This document shows, piece by piece, positions 9,901-19,339 of a stretch of 64,000 bases of DNA. Numbering within the stretch: position 1 is the stretch's first letter; every line of letters starts with the position of its first letter. The notes beneath the pieces are model-generated. The model was not told the origin of the DNA, did no database searches, and saw only the letters and a program-made list of their open reading frames with translations. A program made the position numbers and the translations under genes. This stretch comes from Saccharicrinis sp050589685 (GTDB lineage: Bacteria > Bacteroidota > Bacteroidia > Bacteroidales > Marinilabiliaceae): positions 26,292 to 90,291 of the forward strand of contig NZ_JBNGOS010000031.1 of assembly GCF_050589685.1 (NCBI RefSeq), given 5' to 3'.

Positions 9901-11008
9901 ACGCTAAAGAATGAATTTTCTTATTGTAATTAGAGACGAGCTGTACTCCTCCGCTAAATGTTCCTAACCAAATATTACCATCACTATCTTTAAAAATTTT
10001 GTTAATACATCGGTTTGAAAGACTACCATTTTGATTATTAGGTGTGTATCGGATGCTTTTTGCTTGATCCGCATTAGATTCAATATCTGCAATAGAAACA
10101 ATACTTAAGCCTTCTTCCCTTGTGCCTATCCATAAGTTGTTATTATCATCAACAAGAAGAGATAATACTTCACTTCTCGGAAGAAATTGGTTATTCCTTA
10201 ATTGCGATTCAAAATGAACCGTTTCTCCGGTCGAGAGATTAATGTATATAATCCCCTGCTTTGTTCCAACCCAAATGTTATTATTATTATCAGGAAAGAT
10301 GGTATAAATTAAAGTATGTTTAGTGTCTGCGATCTTTGTAACATTTAGTATTTTAGAATTGTCTTCGGTTAAGCTGATTTGAAATATTCCGTCTTGTTGT
10401 TTCCCTACAAAAAGGCAATTGTTCTTGTAGGCAATAGCTTCAAGTCCATCGTTAATAGCTGGGAATTTTTGTTTTTCTTGATGAAGATTCTTTATTACTG
10501 AATCATTGTGATTTAAATAAAATAGCCCATTGTTGCGTGATGAAATAAATATATTATTCTCGGGAGTGATTGTAAATTTATAGGTATTGTACATAAACAG
10601 GTTTTCGTTTGAAGTAGGTTCCTGTTGGAAATGTTTTAGTAGACCTGTTTTTGAGTCCAGTTTGTCTAGCCCACTTGAATATAAAATCCATGGATTACCG
10701 AAATGATCAAGATGCATATCGTTAAATGAGTTGTAAACCAGAGAATTGGGGTTTCGTGGAGTGTTTCTGAATATCCGGAAGTTTTTGCCATCGTACCTAA
10801 AAAGTCCGTCATCTGAGCTAAGCCATAAAAAACCAAGTGAATCTTGTTCTATATTATAAATGATACTGTTGGGTAAGTTTTCTTTTGCTGAGATCGTCTC
10901 AAAATAAATCGAATCAATATTAACATGATTTATATTTCCTTCGAGGGCCAATAATTTAACCGTCAAAGAAAAAAGCAAGATCATAACGATGTGTGCACTT
11001 TTGTTCAT
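6911..11008 (-). CDS. Hybrid two-component system (HTCS) PUL regulator
   Basis: This 1365-aa single-chain sensor and transcription factor has a signal peptide (1-21), then about fourteen Reg_prop-type repeats (NIWVGT/LWIGT cores, residues 40-680) that fold as two periplasmic beta-propellers. A Y_Y_Y Ig-like domain (about 715-800) and one membrane helix (about 803-824) follow. Next come HisKA with phospho-His863 in SHELRTP, a HATPase_c domain (N-box NNLISNAFKYTP, G-box GIGLSL), a receiver with Asp1161 in IISDIMMPG, and a C-terminal AraC-type helix-turn-helix (about 1265-1360). This is the full domain order of Bacteroidota HTCS proteins, which sense an oligosaccharide in the periplasm and activate the adjacent PUL. 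It is divergent from the first susC gene across a 356-nt control region, so it very likely controls that operon. Confidence 0.97.
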   Translation of the reverse strand: MNKSAHIVMILLFSLTVKLLALEGNINHVNIDSIYFETISAKENLPNSIIYNIEQDSLGFLWLSSDDGLFRYDGKNFRIFRNTPRNPNSLVYNSFNDMHLDHFGNPWILYSSGLDKLDSKTGLLKHFQQEPTSNENLFMYNTYKFTITPENNIFISSRNNGLFYLNHNDSVIKNLHQEKQKFPAINDGLEAIAYKNNCLFVGKQQDGIFQISLTEDNSKILNVTKIADTKHTLIYTIFPDNNNNIWVGTKQGIIYINLSTGETVHFESQLRNNQFLPRSEVLSLLVDDNNNLWIGTREEGLSIVSIADIESNADQAKSIRYTPNNQNGSLSNRCINKIFKDSDGNIWLGTFSGGVQLVSNYNKKIHSLAYNPGHPESISHPKVWGITEDYNGNIWIGTDGGGIDIWNPRKGIFKRLSKKNGLSDNAILCALTDAKGELWFGTYRGGINRINPDNGRIKIYQNIPTPYPGSYTADIRILYQSPSGKIWAGTNLNGLSYYDSKTDSFINIPELDYIDVRAILEPTKGDLWVGTHANGLIYYNLNTKTKKYFTVNTSLNNSIPSNNINFLAKGDSAKIWIGTEYGGLSCLNTQNGNFENFDSRDGLANNTVLSILKDPKGYLWLSTNVGISRFDPSNHSFINYNKENGVLPGEFLNSSCINSKVGIFYFGSSSGLNFLNPQHIQPSENKPKVVFTNLKIFNEHVLPGNGIIDKNIEFNPIIHLNHKQSVFTIEFQAIQYPFANKCKYSFKLEGYDQEWNMAGINNSATYRQLPAGTYFLKVKASNTDGIWSDDIASIQIEVIPPFWLTIWAYILYAFTLLVITLLVSRFRTNQVKTVNQLHYEQKIRQEEQRIHQERLVFFTNISHELRTPLTMVECAVEDLKTALKNTRNKKVSELIKTASFHSTRLLELVNQLLEFRRVETGTPQISVEYLNINEWLSTYISNFKEMAKSKSIDLKLSMSVNSTMLYVDPDKLSMIMNNLISNAFKYTPKHGIIKVNTEDRNDVINIEVINSGAGISRKALPNIFDRYFKTENNSTSTGIGLSLTKSLVELHRGKISVSTIAGEESKFTLTFLKGNNHFEPGQLKPIESSEEIESDVLIDEREITPIRNEDNQVMLIIEDNHDISSLLASKFSSKFEVKIAENGEKGIEIAQEVIPDIIISDIMMPGIQGTEVCTTLKTSPTTSHVPIILLTAKGTVEDELIGLTTGADDYISKPFNFRILEARVIALLKNRISLLNYFNENKTENVEIEINEAQQLEHEFLQKIEQLILKKYLNSDSSVFELAEDLNFSRSSLYRKIKMLTGKSINEFIRSVKIKEAANLLANKNITVSEVAYQVGFNDLRHFRENFVKQVGETPSAFKKKTRSS

Positions 11009-11364
11009 ACAATATTAATGCTTGTTAATAACTACAATCAAAGTTAGGGGATAAATTGTTAATGCTTTTTTTTTTCTCCTTGATTATAGGTGGGTAATTG
11101 CTCAAACTTTAGTGGTTAATTGCTTTTTAGGTTTGTAAACCCGTTGGAATACAGGATGATGGCGGATGGCAGGTCGGGTTGAACATTTGAGCCATATTAT
11201 GAGCTGTTATTTCTTCTTAAGTTTGAATTAATTAAAATTTTAAAAAAATGTAAACAATAATTAATTGCATAATCTATTAGATTAACTGCAAAAAATTAGT
11301 CAACGTGATAACGTTAGCTAATAGATTACAAAACTTAAATGATATATAATTAAACATTAAGCTT
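11009..11364. promoter_or_regulatory. Divergent control region between HTCS and susC1
   Basis: This 356-nt AT-rich stretch must hold both promoters and shows no gene. It has three TAATTGC boxes (11095, 11117 and 11262), a T-rich tract near the regulator, a TAGGTTTG match at 11128-11135 to the Bacteroidota -7 consensus TAnnTTTG (no clear -33 partner), and a 10-bp inverted repeat close to susC1. These are the best candidates for HTCS operator sites. Confidence 0.6.
11271..11327. repeat. 10-bp perfect inverted repeat upstream of susC1
   Basis: AATCTATTAG (11271-11280) is exactly reverse-complemented by CTAATAGATT (11318-11327), 37 nt apart. An inner imperfect dyad TTAGTCAACG...CGTTAGCTAA (11296-11321) overlaps its right arm. 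It lies 38 nt before the susC1 start, so it could be an operator or a 5'-leader stem. Confidence 0.55.
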
Positions 11365-14300
11365 ATGACTAATCAGATCAGAATTAGCAAGTTGTTTGGA
11401 AATCACCGCTCCATATGGTTTGTGGTGGTGTTTTTCCTTCTGTTTGACGCAGCTTCACTATTTGCATCTATTTCGTTTGAAGAAGAATCTAACTTTATTC
11501 AACAAGAGGAAGTAAAAATTCAGGGAACCATAGTAGACCAAACAGGAGCTCCAATTCCTGGAGTAAGTATAGTAATAAAAGGAACGAGCATCGGCACCAT
11601 TACCGATATAGATGGTAATTTCTCTTTAAAAGCTTCAATTAACAGTAGCATTGTAGTTTCATTTATTGGTTTTGCAACGCAAGAAATTGTGGTGACGCCG
11701 CAAACGTCACAGCTTAATATAGTATTAAAAGAGGATATCGCCAAACTTGATGAAGTTGTGGTGGTGGGATATGGTACGCAGAAAAAAGAAACTGTAACTG
11801 GCTCATTGTCTTCGGTAAGTTCAGAAGAGCTTACAAAGCAACCAGTAAGTAGTGTAACGCAGGCTTTGGCAGGTAAATTGCCTGGATTAATTGCAAATCA
11901 ATCCGGAGGACGACCAGGTAAAGATGGAGCCACCATTAAAATTAGGGGTATTGCTACCCTTGATGAGGGGGCAGGTTCAAGTCCCCTTGTTTTAATTGAT
12001 GGAGTTGAGCGTCAGCAAAGTGAACTTAACTTTTTAGATCCCAACGAGATTGAAACCTTATCAATACTGAAAGATGCCTCTTCAACTGCCGTTTTTGGTG
12101 TAAGGGGAGCTAACGGGGTTATTCTTGTAACTACAAAACGAGGAAAAGAAGGGCCGGCGAAGGTAATGTACAAAACAACTATGGCTGTGATGATTCCTGA
12201 TAGGAGCATCAAACTGGTTAATAGTTATCAGCAACAAGGCCTTTTGAACGAATATTCAGGATTTGCAGAGGATTCTGAAGATCCAATTGCACCATACCCC
12301 AAAAGTGTTCGGGATAGGTATAAAGCAGTAATTGATGGTAACCCTGTGGAACCGAGTGATCCATTCTTTTACCCAAGTACCAATTATGCCGATTTGATGC
12401 TTAAGGATTACGCGTTTCAAAAACAACATAATTTTACCATTAGAGGAGGTAGCGACAAGTTTAAATATTTTGCTTCGTTAGGTTACTTCGATCAGGATGG
12501 AATGTTTAAAAATATCAATCCTGATTTAGATAAATCAACCAATTATCAAAGGTATAACTATCGCACAAACCTGGATATTAAATTAACAAATACAACAACT
12601 GCAAAAGTTAATATTGGCGGTAGTTTTAACCAAAACATTTCATTAGGACAAGGAGGAAATGAGCCTGCACGAAGCTTTTATTGGAATTTAGTGGTGCACT
12701 CTTCACCTTGGGACGGCTATGTTCATGATGGCAAGCTGGTGATGCTTCAGGAAAATGCGAATAATGTAATGCTGAACAGTGATTTTCGGGGGTATAATCT
12801 AGAGTTGGAAAATACCAGCGACTATTCGTTTATTATAGATCAAAAGCTCGATTTTATTACAGAAGGGCTGTCTGCTAAAGCTACAGCCTCGTTTGTGAGT
12901 TACTTTAGTAATTATATTCGAAGAGAGAAGAATGATAAAAACCTCCCTTATTATTCGCCTTTTTTAAACAGCGATGGTACAGTAAGTTTTTACAGAGAGA
13001 AAGAAGATATTTTGCCGGCTAATAGTACATCTCAGGATAAAAGAAGAAAAGAATATTACGAGTTTACCTTGAATTACCAAAGAAGCATTAATGATATCCA
13101 TAATGTGTCTTTAATGGGATTATTCAATGCTGATAAATCTTTTTATTATTTGAGCGAATTTAGTGATATTCCTCGTTCATATTTAGGTTTTTCGGGTAGG
13201 GCAACCTATAACTTCAAAAGCAGATATATGGCCGAGTTTAATATTGGTTATAATGGTTCAGAAAATTTTCTTGAAGGTAAAAGATTTGGTTTTTTTCCTG
13301 CTTATTCAGCCGGATGGACATTTACCGAGGAACCATGGTTAAAAAACCTGATAGGCGAAAATATTCTTACCTATGGTAAGTTTAGATTCTCTTATGGTAC
13401 TGTTGGAAATGATAAAATGGGGGGGAATAGGTTTTTATATCTACCGGATACCTATACAATGGGTAACTCAAATTACTGGGGGCCACAATTTGGTCAGTTA
13501 GGCGCTTTGCAATACTATGCGCATGCCTTACCGGGAAGAACAGGTAATCCTAATGTAACCTGGGAAAAGTCAAAAAAAATCAATTATGGTGCAGACCTGT
13601 CTTTTGTTCAGGATTTGATATCTCTTAATATTGATTATTTCACAGAAGACCGTACCGACATTTTAATTGATCAACAAGTTGTGCCTATTTATCAGCAAAC
13701 CGGTGCTTTAGCGTTAAACCTGGGGCAGGTTCATAACGAAGGGTATGAAATTGAATTAGGTTTTAATAAAAAGCTAAATAGCAATACAAGAATTTGGGCA
13801 AATGCCAACTATACACATACCAGAAACAAAATTATTGAAATTGATGAGCCGGAGGTAGATTTACCCTATAGGCAAAAAACAGGAACACGTGTTGGTGAAG
13901 CATGGGGGTATCAACAAGAAGATTTCTTTAAAACGGTAGAAGAAGCGGAAACGTATAAAGATGAATTATGGGCAACCTATAGCGAACTGAACCCGGGAGC
14001 AAGTAAAAATGATTATCAGGCGTACAAAATATTTGACGACGGTAGTGATGTGTCAGCGGGAGACCTTAAGTTTATTGACCGTAACAATGATGGTTTAATT
14101 ACTACCGATGATGCCGGATATCTGGATATTCCAACATTCCCGGAAACCATGTTTGGGTTTGGAGCTGGTGTTACTCATAAAAAGCTTTCATTTTCATTTA
14201 TGTTTCAGGGAGGTGCGGATTATGCAATTAATGTAAGAACGGATAACTCACCAACTTTAAGCAAAGGTACGGCACTGGATTTTGTAATGAACAGGTATAC

Positions 14301-14619
14301 TCCGGAACGATATGCGGCTGGCGAAAAAATTGAATTTCCTCGTTTACTGGCCTCTAATGATAACTGGAAATATGTGGGCTCATATTGGATGAGAAATGCA
14401 AGTTACATAAGGTTAAAGAATACTGAGATAGCTTATACTTTTGATAAAACGGATAAATTCATTGAAAAACTAGGACTGGACAATGTTAGAGTTTTTGCCA
14501 ATGGGTATAATTTGTTAACCATTAGTGATATTAAATATATAGATCCTGAAACTACAAACGGTGTGTTGAGATATCCGCGCAGTAGAGTTATAAATCTTGG
14601 AGTTCAAGTTCAATTTTAA
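11365..14619 (+). CDS. SusC-like TonB-dependent outer-membrane transporter 1
   Basis: This 1084-aa protein has a long N-terminal region with a hydrophobic export segment (about 17-34). A CarboxypepD_reg-like domain (about 51-125; IQGTIVDQTGAPIPGVSIVIKG) is followed by a TonB-box-like LDEVVVVGYG (128-137), a plug domain containing LVLIDGVERQQSELNFLDPNEIE and ATYNF-rich beta strands of a 22-stranded barrel ending in RVINLGVQVQF. This is the full SusC architecture. It imports oligosaccharides using TonB energy, capped by the SusD lipoprotein encoded 17 nt downstream. It is the first gene of the induced operon and lies divergent from the HTCS regulator. Confidence 0.97.
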   Translation: MTNQIRISKLFGNHRSIWFVVVFFLLFDAASLFASISFEEESNFIQQEEVKIQGTIVDQTGAPIPGVSIVIKGTSIGTITDIDGNFSLKASINSSIVVSFIGFATQEIVVTPQTSQLNIVLKEDIAKLDEVVVVGYGTQKKETVTGSLSSVSSEELTKQPVSSVTQALAGKLPGLIANQSGGRPGKDGATIKIRGIATLDEGAGSSPLVLIDGVERQQSELNFLDPNEIETLSILKDASSTAVFGVRGANGVILVTTKRGKEGPAKVMYKTTMAVMIPDRSIKLVNSYQQQGLLNEYSGFAEDSEDPIAPYPKSVRDRYKAVIDGNPVEPSDPFFYPSTNYADLMLKDYAFQKQHNFTIRGGSDKFKYFASLGYFDQDGMFKNINPDLDKSTNYQRYNYRTNLDIKLTNTTTAKVNIGGSFNQNISLGQGGNEPARSFYWNLVVHSSPWDGYVHDGKLVMLQENANNVMLNSDFRGYNLELENTSDYSFIIDQKLDFITEGLSAKATASFVSYFSNYIRREKNDKNLPYYSPFLNSDGTVSFYREKEDILPANSTSQDKRRKEYYEFTLNYQRSINDIHNVSLMGLFNADKSFYYLSEFSDIPRSYLGFSGRATYNFKSRYMAEFNIGYNGSENFLEGKRFGFFPAYSAGWTFTEEPWLKNLIGENILTYGKFRFSYGTVGNDKMGGNRFLYLPDTYTMGNSNYWGPQFGQLGALQYYAHALPGRTGNPNVTWEKSKKINYGADLSFVQDLISLNIDYFTEDRTDILIDQQVVPIYQQTGALALNLGQVHNEGYEIELGFNKKLNSNTRIWANANYTHTRNKIIEIDEPEVDLPYRQKTGTRVGEAWGYQQEDFFKTVEEAETYKDELWATYSELNPGASKNDYQAYKIFDDGSDVSAGDLKFIDRNNDGLITTDDAGYLDIPTFPETMFGFGAGVTHKKLSFSFMFQGGADYAINVRTDNSPTLSKGTALDFVMNRYTPERYAAGEKIEFPRLLASNDNWKYVGSYWMRNASYIRLKNTEIAYTFDKTDKFIEKLGLDNVRVFANGYNLLTISDIKYIDPETTNGVLRYPRSRVINLGVQVQF

Positions 14620-14636
14620 TTTATAAGTAATTAGAC

Positions 14637-16460
14637 ATGAAAAAATATATAATATATAGTTTTAAGTCCATTGCTTTTCTGGCATTAATGGTAACATTAT
14701 TTGCCTCATGCGAAAAGGACTTTTTAGAAAAACCTGCTGGTAGTGATATCACCATCGATACAGTATTTACTACATCAACGAATGCACAACAGATTATAAT
14801 GACCCTTTATCAGGATCGTTATTTTAGCCCTGATAATATTCCGGTTAACTGGTGGGATGACGCTGCATGGCTAAGTTGGTCATGTATGGGTGAGGATCTT
14901 TATTATCCTAAAGCACCCTGGGTAAGACACTGGCAATATGTCGATGGAACTATGAGCTCTAATAGTAATCAACTGTACAAATTACCACACTTGTTTTTTG
15001 CCGTACGTATGGCGAATGTGTATTTGCAAAAAGCGGCAAATATAACACCGGTTTCTGCAGACGACGAAAAATACATAAACTATATGCGGGGTGAGGCACA
15101 TGCCAACCTGGCCTATCAATATTTTAAAGGATTTAGAATATGGGGTAGTTTACCCTGGATTAACAGAGTATTGGTAGGTGGAGAAGATCCTATTCCAAGG
15201 GCACCATTTAATGAGCTGGTGGACAGTATAGTTTCTCGTTTAGATATTGCAGCATCCATGCTGCCCGAGAAATGGGAGGATAGATGGGAAGGAAGATTTA
15301 CCAGTGTTGCAGCAAAAGCCCTAAAAGCAAAAGTATTGGTTTATGCGGCAAGTGACCTGTACAATGGTCCTACGCCATCATATGCTGCCGGTTATGAGCA
15401 TTCGGAAGTATTGGGGTATGGAAGTTATGACCAACAACGCTGGAAGCGTGCTGCCGATGCCTGTAAAGAGGCCATTGATGCAGCACATGCTGCTGGTCAT
15501 CAGTTGTATACTGGCGGGGGAGAAGAAAAGAATGTTTATGAGTTGGCCATTAATAAAACAGACGAACATATTTTATGGCAAAGATTATCCAATGGATCTA
15601 TTGTAAACTGGGCATATGCACATAATATGATGAACTATCCTTATGGAATTGCCTACTCTAATAGAGCTGATTTGGCCATGCAGCCAACATTTCAGCACGT
15701 AGATGCATACCAAATGAGTAATGGGAAATTTCCGATTGAAGGCTATGAAGGTGGAGATGGTACCAAACCTATTATTTCTCAAGCAGGTATTGATGCGGGC
15801 TACAGCGATCAGGATTTTGCTAAAAACAGAGATCCCCGTTTCCATCAGAATATTGTCTATCATGGCTCTACATTTGGTGAGTCCTACAATGACAAACTAA
15901 TAAATTTCGATCTTGATAAATCAGTTCCGGATAGAACACATGGTGATTGGGCTAACTTTATATCTGGTTTTATGGTGCGTAAATTTGTTAACGAAGCGAT
16001 CGGAGAGTCTGAATCGGTAACTTATACGCCTATACATCCTATTATTCGGTTGGCAGATATTTACTTGTTATATGCCGAGGCACTTAATAGATTTAATAAC
16101 GGGCCAGATGCCGAAGCTATAAATTATCTGAATCAAATTCGATCTCGCTCGGGCATGCCTGATTATGCTGCCGAGAACTATAAGGGATCTGCTGCAGAGG
16201 AACAATTCCAAAATGCTATTAAGTACGAAAGAAGAGTGGAGTTTTACCTGGAAGGACAACGTTATTTCGATTTAAGAAGATGGAAAAATGGTGAAGATCT
16301 TCAATTGACTATGGTGGGGCAGGCAGTTAACAATGGTGTAGTTTCAAGAACATATTTAAATTGGACCAATTCTTGGGATGACAAACTTTATTTTCACCCC
16401 TTCCATGCAAAAACATGGGTAAACACTACCCCTGGGCTATACCAAAATCCGGCTTACTAA
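14637..16460 (+). CDS. SusD-like glycan-binding lipoprotein 1
   Basis: This 607-aa surface lipoprotein carries lipobox FASC with Cys25. The residues after it (EKDFLEKP) are acidic/Lys-rich, as expected for a Bacteroidota lipoprotein export signal. It has the RagB/SusD fold: an N-terminal TPR-like helical part and the C-terminal signature RRVEFYLEGQRYFDLRRWKNGEDL, typical of SusD homologues. It forms the lid of the SusC1 transporter and binds the incoming oligosaccharide. It is separated from susC1 by 17 nt and from susC2 by 34 nt, so the four sus genes form one operon. Confidence 0.96.
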   Translation: MKKYIIYSFKSIAFLALMVTLFASCEKDFLEKPAGSDITIDTVFTTSTNAQQIIMTLYQDRYFSPDNIPVNWWDDAAWLSWSCMGEDLYYPKAPWVRHWQYVDGTMSSNSNQLYKLPHLFFAVRMANVYLQKAANITPVSADDEKYINYMRGEAHANLAYQYFKGFRIWGSLPWINRVLVGGEDPIPRAPFNELVDSIVSRLDIAASMLPEKWEDRWEGRFTSVAAKALKAKVLVYAASDLYNGPTPSYAAGYEHSEVLGYGSYDQQRWKRAADACKEAIDAAHAAGHQLYTGGGEEKNVYELAINKTDEHILWQRLSNGSIVNWAYAHNMMNYPYGIAYSNRADLAMQPTFQHVDAYQMSNGKFPIEGYEGGDGTKPIISQAGIDAGYSDQDFAKNRDPRFHQNIVYHGSTFGESYNDKLINFDLDKSVPDRTHGDWANFISGFMVRKFVNEAIGESESVTYTPIHPIIRLADIYLLYAEALNRFNNGPDAEAINYLNQIRSRSGMPDYAAENYKGSAAEEQFQNAIKYERRVEFYLEGQRYFDLRRWKNGEDLQLTMVGQAVNNGVVSRTYLNWTNSWDDKLYFHPFHAKTWVNTTPGLYQNPAY

Positions 16461-16494
16461 TCCATTTAATTCAGGAATTAATACGTTAATAATT

Positions 16495-19227
16495 ATGAAA
16501 AAATATATTAGATCATATATATTCCTTGTTGTTTGTTGTGCCATTGCAACTCAAGGGTGGTCACAGTCCGACACGATACAAAATAATAAGGAGGTAATTT
16601 CAAACGGCAAAATAAGTATTGCCTATGGGGAACAGGAAAAAAATAATGTGTCTTCTTCAATATCTGCGGTTTCTGGAGAAGAACTCGAAAAAGGATCTGT
16701 ATCCAATTTCGGTAACGCATTGATGGGTAAGCTTCCCGGGTTATTTGTTATGCAAGGCGGTGGAGAGCCAGGTAACAACTCTCCTACATTAAGAATAAGA
16801 GGAGCTGGTCATGCACCATTAATAATGATAGATGGGTTTGAGAGGGATATGACTTACATTGCCCCGGAAGAAATTGAATCTGTTTCTGTATTAAAAGATG
16901 CTTCAGCCCTGGCCCTATATGGTATGAAAGGAGCTAATGGAGCTATACTGATTACTACCAAAAGGGGTGAGATTCAAAGACGTAAACTTAGTGTTAGTAT
17001 TCAGTCTGGTATACAAACTCCCCAAAGCACAATGGGAGTATTGAATGCTACCCAATACATGACTATGTATAATCAGGCTGCATTAAACGATGGTTTACCT
17101 GCTAAATACTCGACAGCTGATATAGCCGCTGCAGGCACTTCACCGTTATATCCGAATGTTAATTGGAAAGATTTGGTAATTAAAGATTTTACCAATATTA
17201 CAAGAGCAAATATCGGATTAACAGGAGGATCAGAATACATTAAGTATTTTTTTAACGTTGGTGGTTTATACAACAATGGTATATATAAACCCGAAAATCC
17301 TGAAATGAACGCTAATGTTAGTCTAATGCGTTTAAATATAAGGTCGAACATTGATGTGCAGGTTACAAATAACACGGTGTTCTCATTGGATTTGGCCGGA
17401 AGTGTTGACAAGAATATACATCCGGCAGATAATGCATCCAAGCTTTGGAGTTCGATATTGACTTTACCTCCAAATGAATTTAATGCGGTGAACCCTGATG
17501 GCAGTTATGGAGGTTCATACTTGTCGTACAACAACCCTTTAGGAATGTTGGAGTATACCGGAGATAGCAATTCATTGAGTCGCATATTCAATGCGAGCTT
17601 TAAATTGCAACAAGACCTGGGAATGATTACTGAAGGACTTTCTGTGGGTTTAGGTTATGCGCTTGATAATGGTTCAACAAACGGAGATGGAACCTGGAGA
17701 CATTTTAGAGTAAGACAGGTAACCGGTCAAGTAGGTGATGAGTATACCTATGAATCGTATAGAGAAAACTATCCTTTTAGCAAATGGAGTAATGCCGAAA
17801 GTAACAGGTTTATTATTTATACAGGTGATATTGCCTACGATATGCCTGAGAAGAATGGAAACAAGCTAAATGTTTTATTACGTTACCAAGGCGACCAGCA
17901 ATATAGAACCAACAACGACTTATCGCCCTATTTGACTAATAATTATGCCGGTAGAATTAATTATTCAAAAGACAACAAGTACTTATTAGAACTTGCCGCG
18001 AGTTACTTTGGATCTGACCAATATGCTGAAGGGAAACAATATGGATTTTTTCCTTCTGCATCGGCAGGATGGGTGTTTACCAATGAAGACTTTGCAGAAA
18101 ACAGTGCCCTTTTTACTTATGGTAAAATAAAAGCTTCATATGGTATTACCGGATATAACAGGGCTGTAAATGGCAGATACCCTTATGCTCAGTTTTATAC
18201 CAACAATGGCGGCTTCCCATTTGGTACAGACTGGGCGTGGTTTGGTGGAACACAGCCTGGTGTGCTAGCAAATGAAGATGTTCAATGGGAAATATCCAAT
18301 AAGATGAACATTGGTTTGGAGTTGGAGATGTTTAATAAATTATCTGTGGAAGCAGATTATTATCAAAACAAAAGGACCAATGTACTTTATGTAGATTATA
18401 CTATTCCATCAATATCAGGAGCTACCCTACCCTATGAAAATATAGGAGAACTAACTGATACAGGTGTTGATGTAAATATTGGATATACCGAAAATAGCAA
18501 GGTGTTGAAATGGTATGCAGATTTAGTATTCTCTTATTATGATAATTCCGTTGATGAGATGGGAGAGTCCCTTAATACAGGCGATTTGGCACATCTGAAT
18601 AAAACGGGCAATTCAGCTACTTCAATTTACGGTTATAAAACTGTCGGTTATTATGAGAGTGGTGCCGATATACAATCATCCCCAACACAAACCTTCGGTA
18701 CACCAAGAGTGGGTGACTTGAAATATAAAGATATGAATAACGATGATATCATCGATTCAAGGGATATGACCGTTATTGGAGATTACATGGCCAATATTGA
18801 TCTTGGGCTTAGACTAGGAGCTTCGTATAAAAATTTCGATATAGAAGCCATGTTGCAGGGGCAGTTCAATCGCGATATTAATTTAAACGGAAATGAATTA
18901 GCAGAGCCCTTTATCCATGGTAATGCGGTAAACGAAATTGCTGAAGAAGAAGGATTCCCGGCTTTAACCTTGTCAAATATGAACAATTACCAAAGTTCAT
19001 CATATTGGGTTAGAAAAGGGGACTTCGTTAAGCTTAGAAACATTGAACTGGGGTATTCGCTAGGAACAAATGTACTGTCTGACCTTAACATGAAGAAAGT
19101 AAGATTTTTTGTAAGGGGGGTTAATGTTCTTACAATGAGCAAGTGGAAATATACCGATCCCGAATATACTTCTATAGGATATCCACCTATGAAATCTTAT
19201 TTGCTAGGTGTTAATATAGATTTTTAG
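16495..19227 (+). CDS. SusC-like TonB-dependent transporter 2, without N-terminal CarboxypepD_reg domain
   Basis: This 910-aa protein is about 170 residues shorter than SusC1. The signal peptide ends near GWSQ (residue 24). A TonB-box-like stretch (GKISIAYGEQEKNN) follows almost at once, then the plug (GKLPGLFVMQGG, LIMIDGFERDMTYIAPEEIE, LKDASALALYGMKGANG) and a beta-barrel ending in KSYLLGVNIDF. The usual CarboxypepD_reg-like beta-sandwich between signal and TonB box is absent. SusC proteins without this domain exist, so the protein may well be functional. Energy coupling or assembly could differ from SusC1. It pairs with SusD2 downstream and probably imports a second class of fragments. Confidence 0.95.
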   Translation: MKKYIRSYIFLVVCCAIATQGWSQSDTIQNNKEVISNGKISIAYGEQEKNNVSSSISAVSGEELEKGSVSNFGNALMGKLPGLFVMQGGGEPGNNSPTLRIRGAGHAPLIMIDGFERDMTYIAPEEIESVSVLKDASALALYGMKGANGAILITTKRGEIQRRKLSVSIQSGIQTPQSTMGVLNATQYMTMYNQAALNDGLPAKYSTADIAAAGTSPLYPNVNWKDLVIKDFTNITRANIGLTGGSEYIKYFFNVGGLYNNGIYKPENPEMNANVSLMRLNIRSNIDVQVTNNTVFSLDLAGSVDKNIHPADNASKLWSSILTLPPNEFNAVNPDGSYGGSYLSYNNPLGMLEYTGDSNSLSRIFNASFKLQQDLGMITEGLSVGLGYALDNGSTNGDGTWRHFRVRQVTGQVGDEYTYESYRENYPFSKWSNAESNRFIIYTGDIAYDMPEKNGNKLNVLLRYQGDQQYRTNNDLSPYLTNNYAGRINYSKDNKYLLELAASYFGSDQYAEGKQYGFFPSASAGWVFTNEDFAENSALFTYGKIKASYGITGYNRAVNGRYPYAQFYTNNGGFPFGTDWAWFGGTQPGVLANEDVQWEISNKMNIGLELEMFNKLSVEADYYQNKRTNVLYVDYTIPSISGATLPYENIGELTDTGVDVNIGYTENSKVLKWYADLVFSYYDNSVDEMGESLNTGDLAHLNKTGNSATSIYGYKTVGYYESGADIQSSPTQTFGTPRVGDLKYKDMNNDDIIDSRDMTVIGDYMANIDLGLRLGASYKNFDIEAMLQGQFNRDINLNGNELAEPFIHGNAVNEIAEEEGFPALTLSNMNNYQSSSYWVRKGDFVKLRNIELGYSLGTNVLSDLNMKKVRFFVRGVNVLTMSKWKYTDPEYTSIGYPPMKSYLLGVNIDF

Positions 19228-19339
19228 ACTTCAAGCGGTTAAAAATTATTAAGATATGAAACCAGCCACGGAATGTTATCTAACTAAGAATAATTATAGG
19301 CGGTTTCCATTGAATACCAAAAACTTAAAATATAATGAG

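Noticed and set aside
11128..11135. TAGGTTTG as the susC1 promoter
   Set aside because: It matches TAnnTTTG but has no convincing -33 partner and lies about 230 nt from the start codon.
19256..19339. N-terminal extension of SusD2
   Set aside because: 28 polar residues before a perfect lipoprotein signal are implausible, so the start was moved to 19340.
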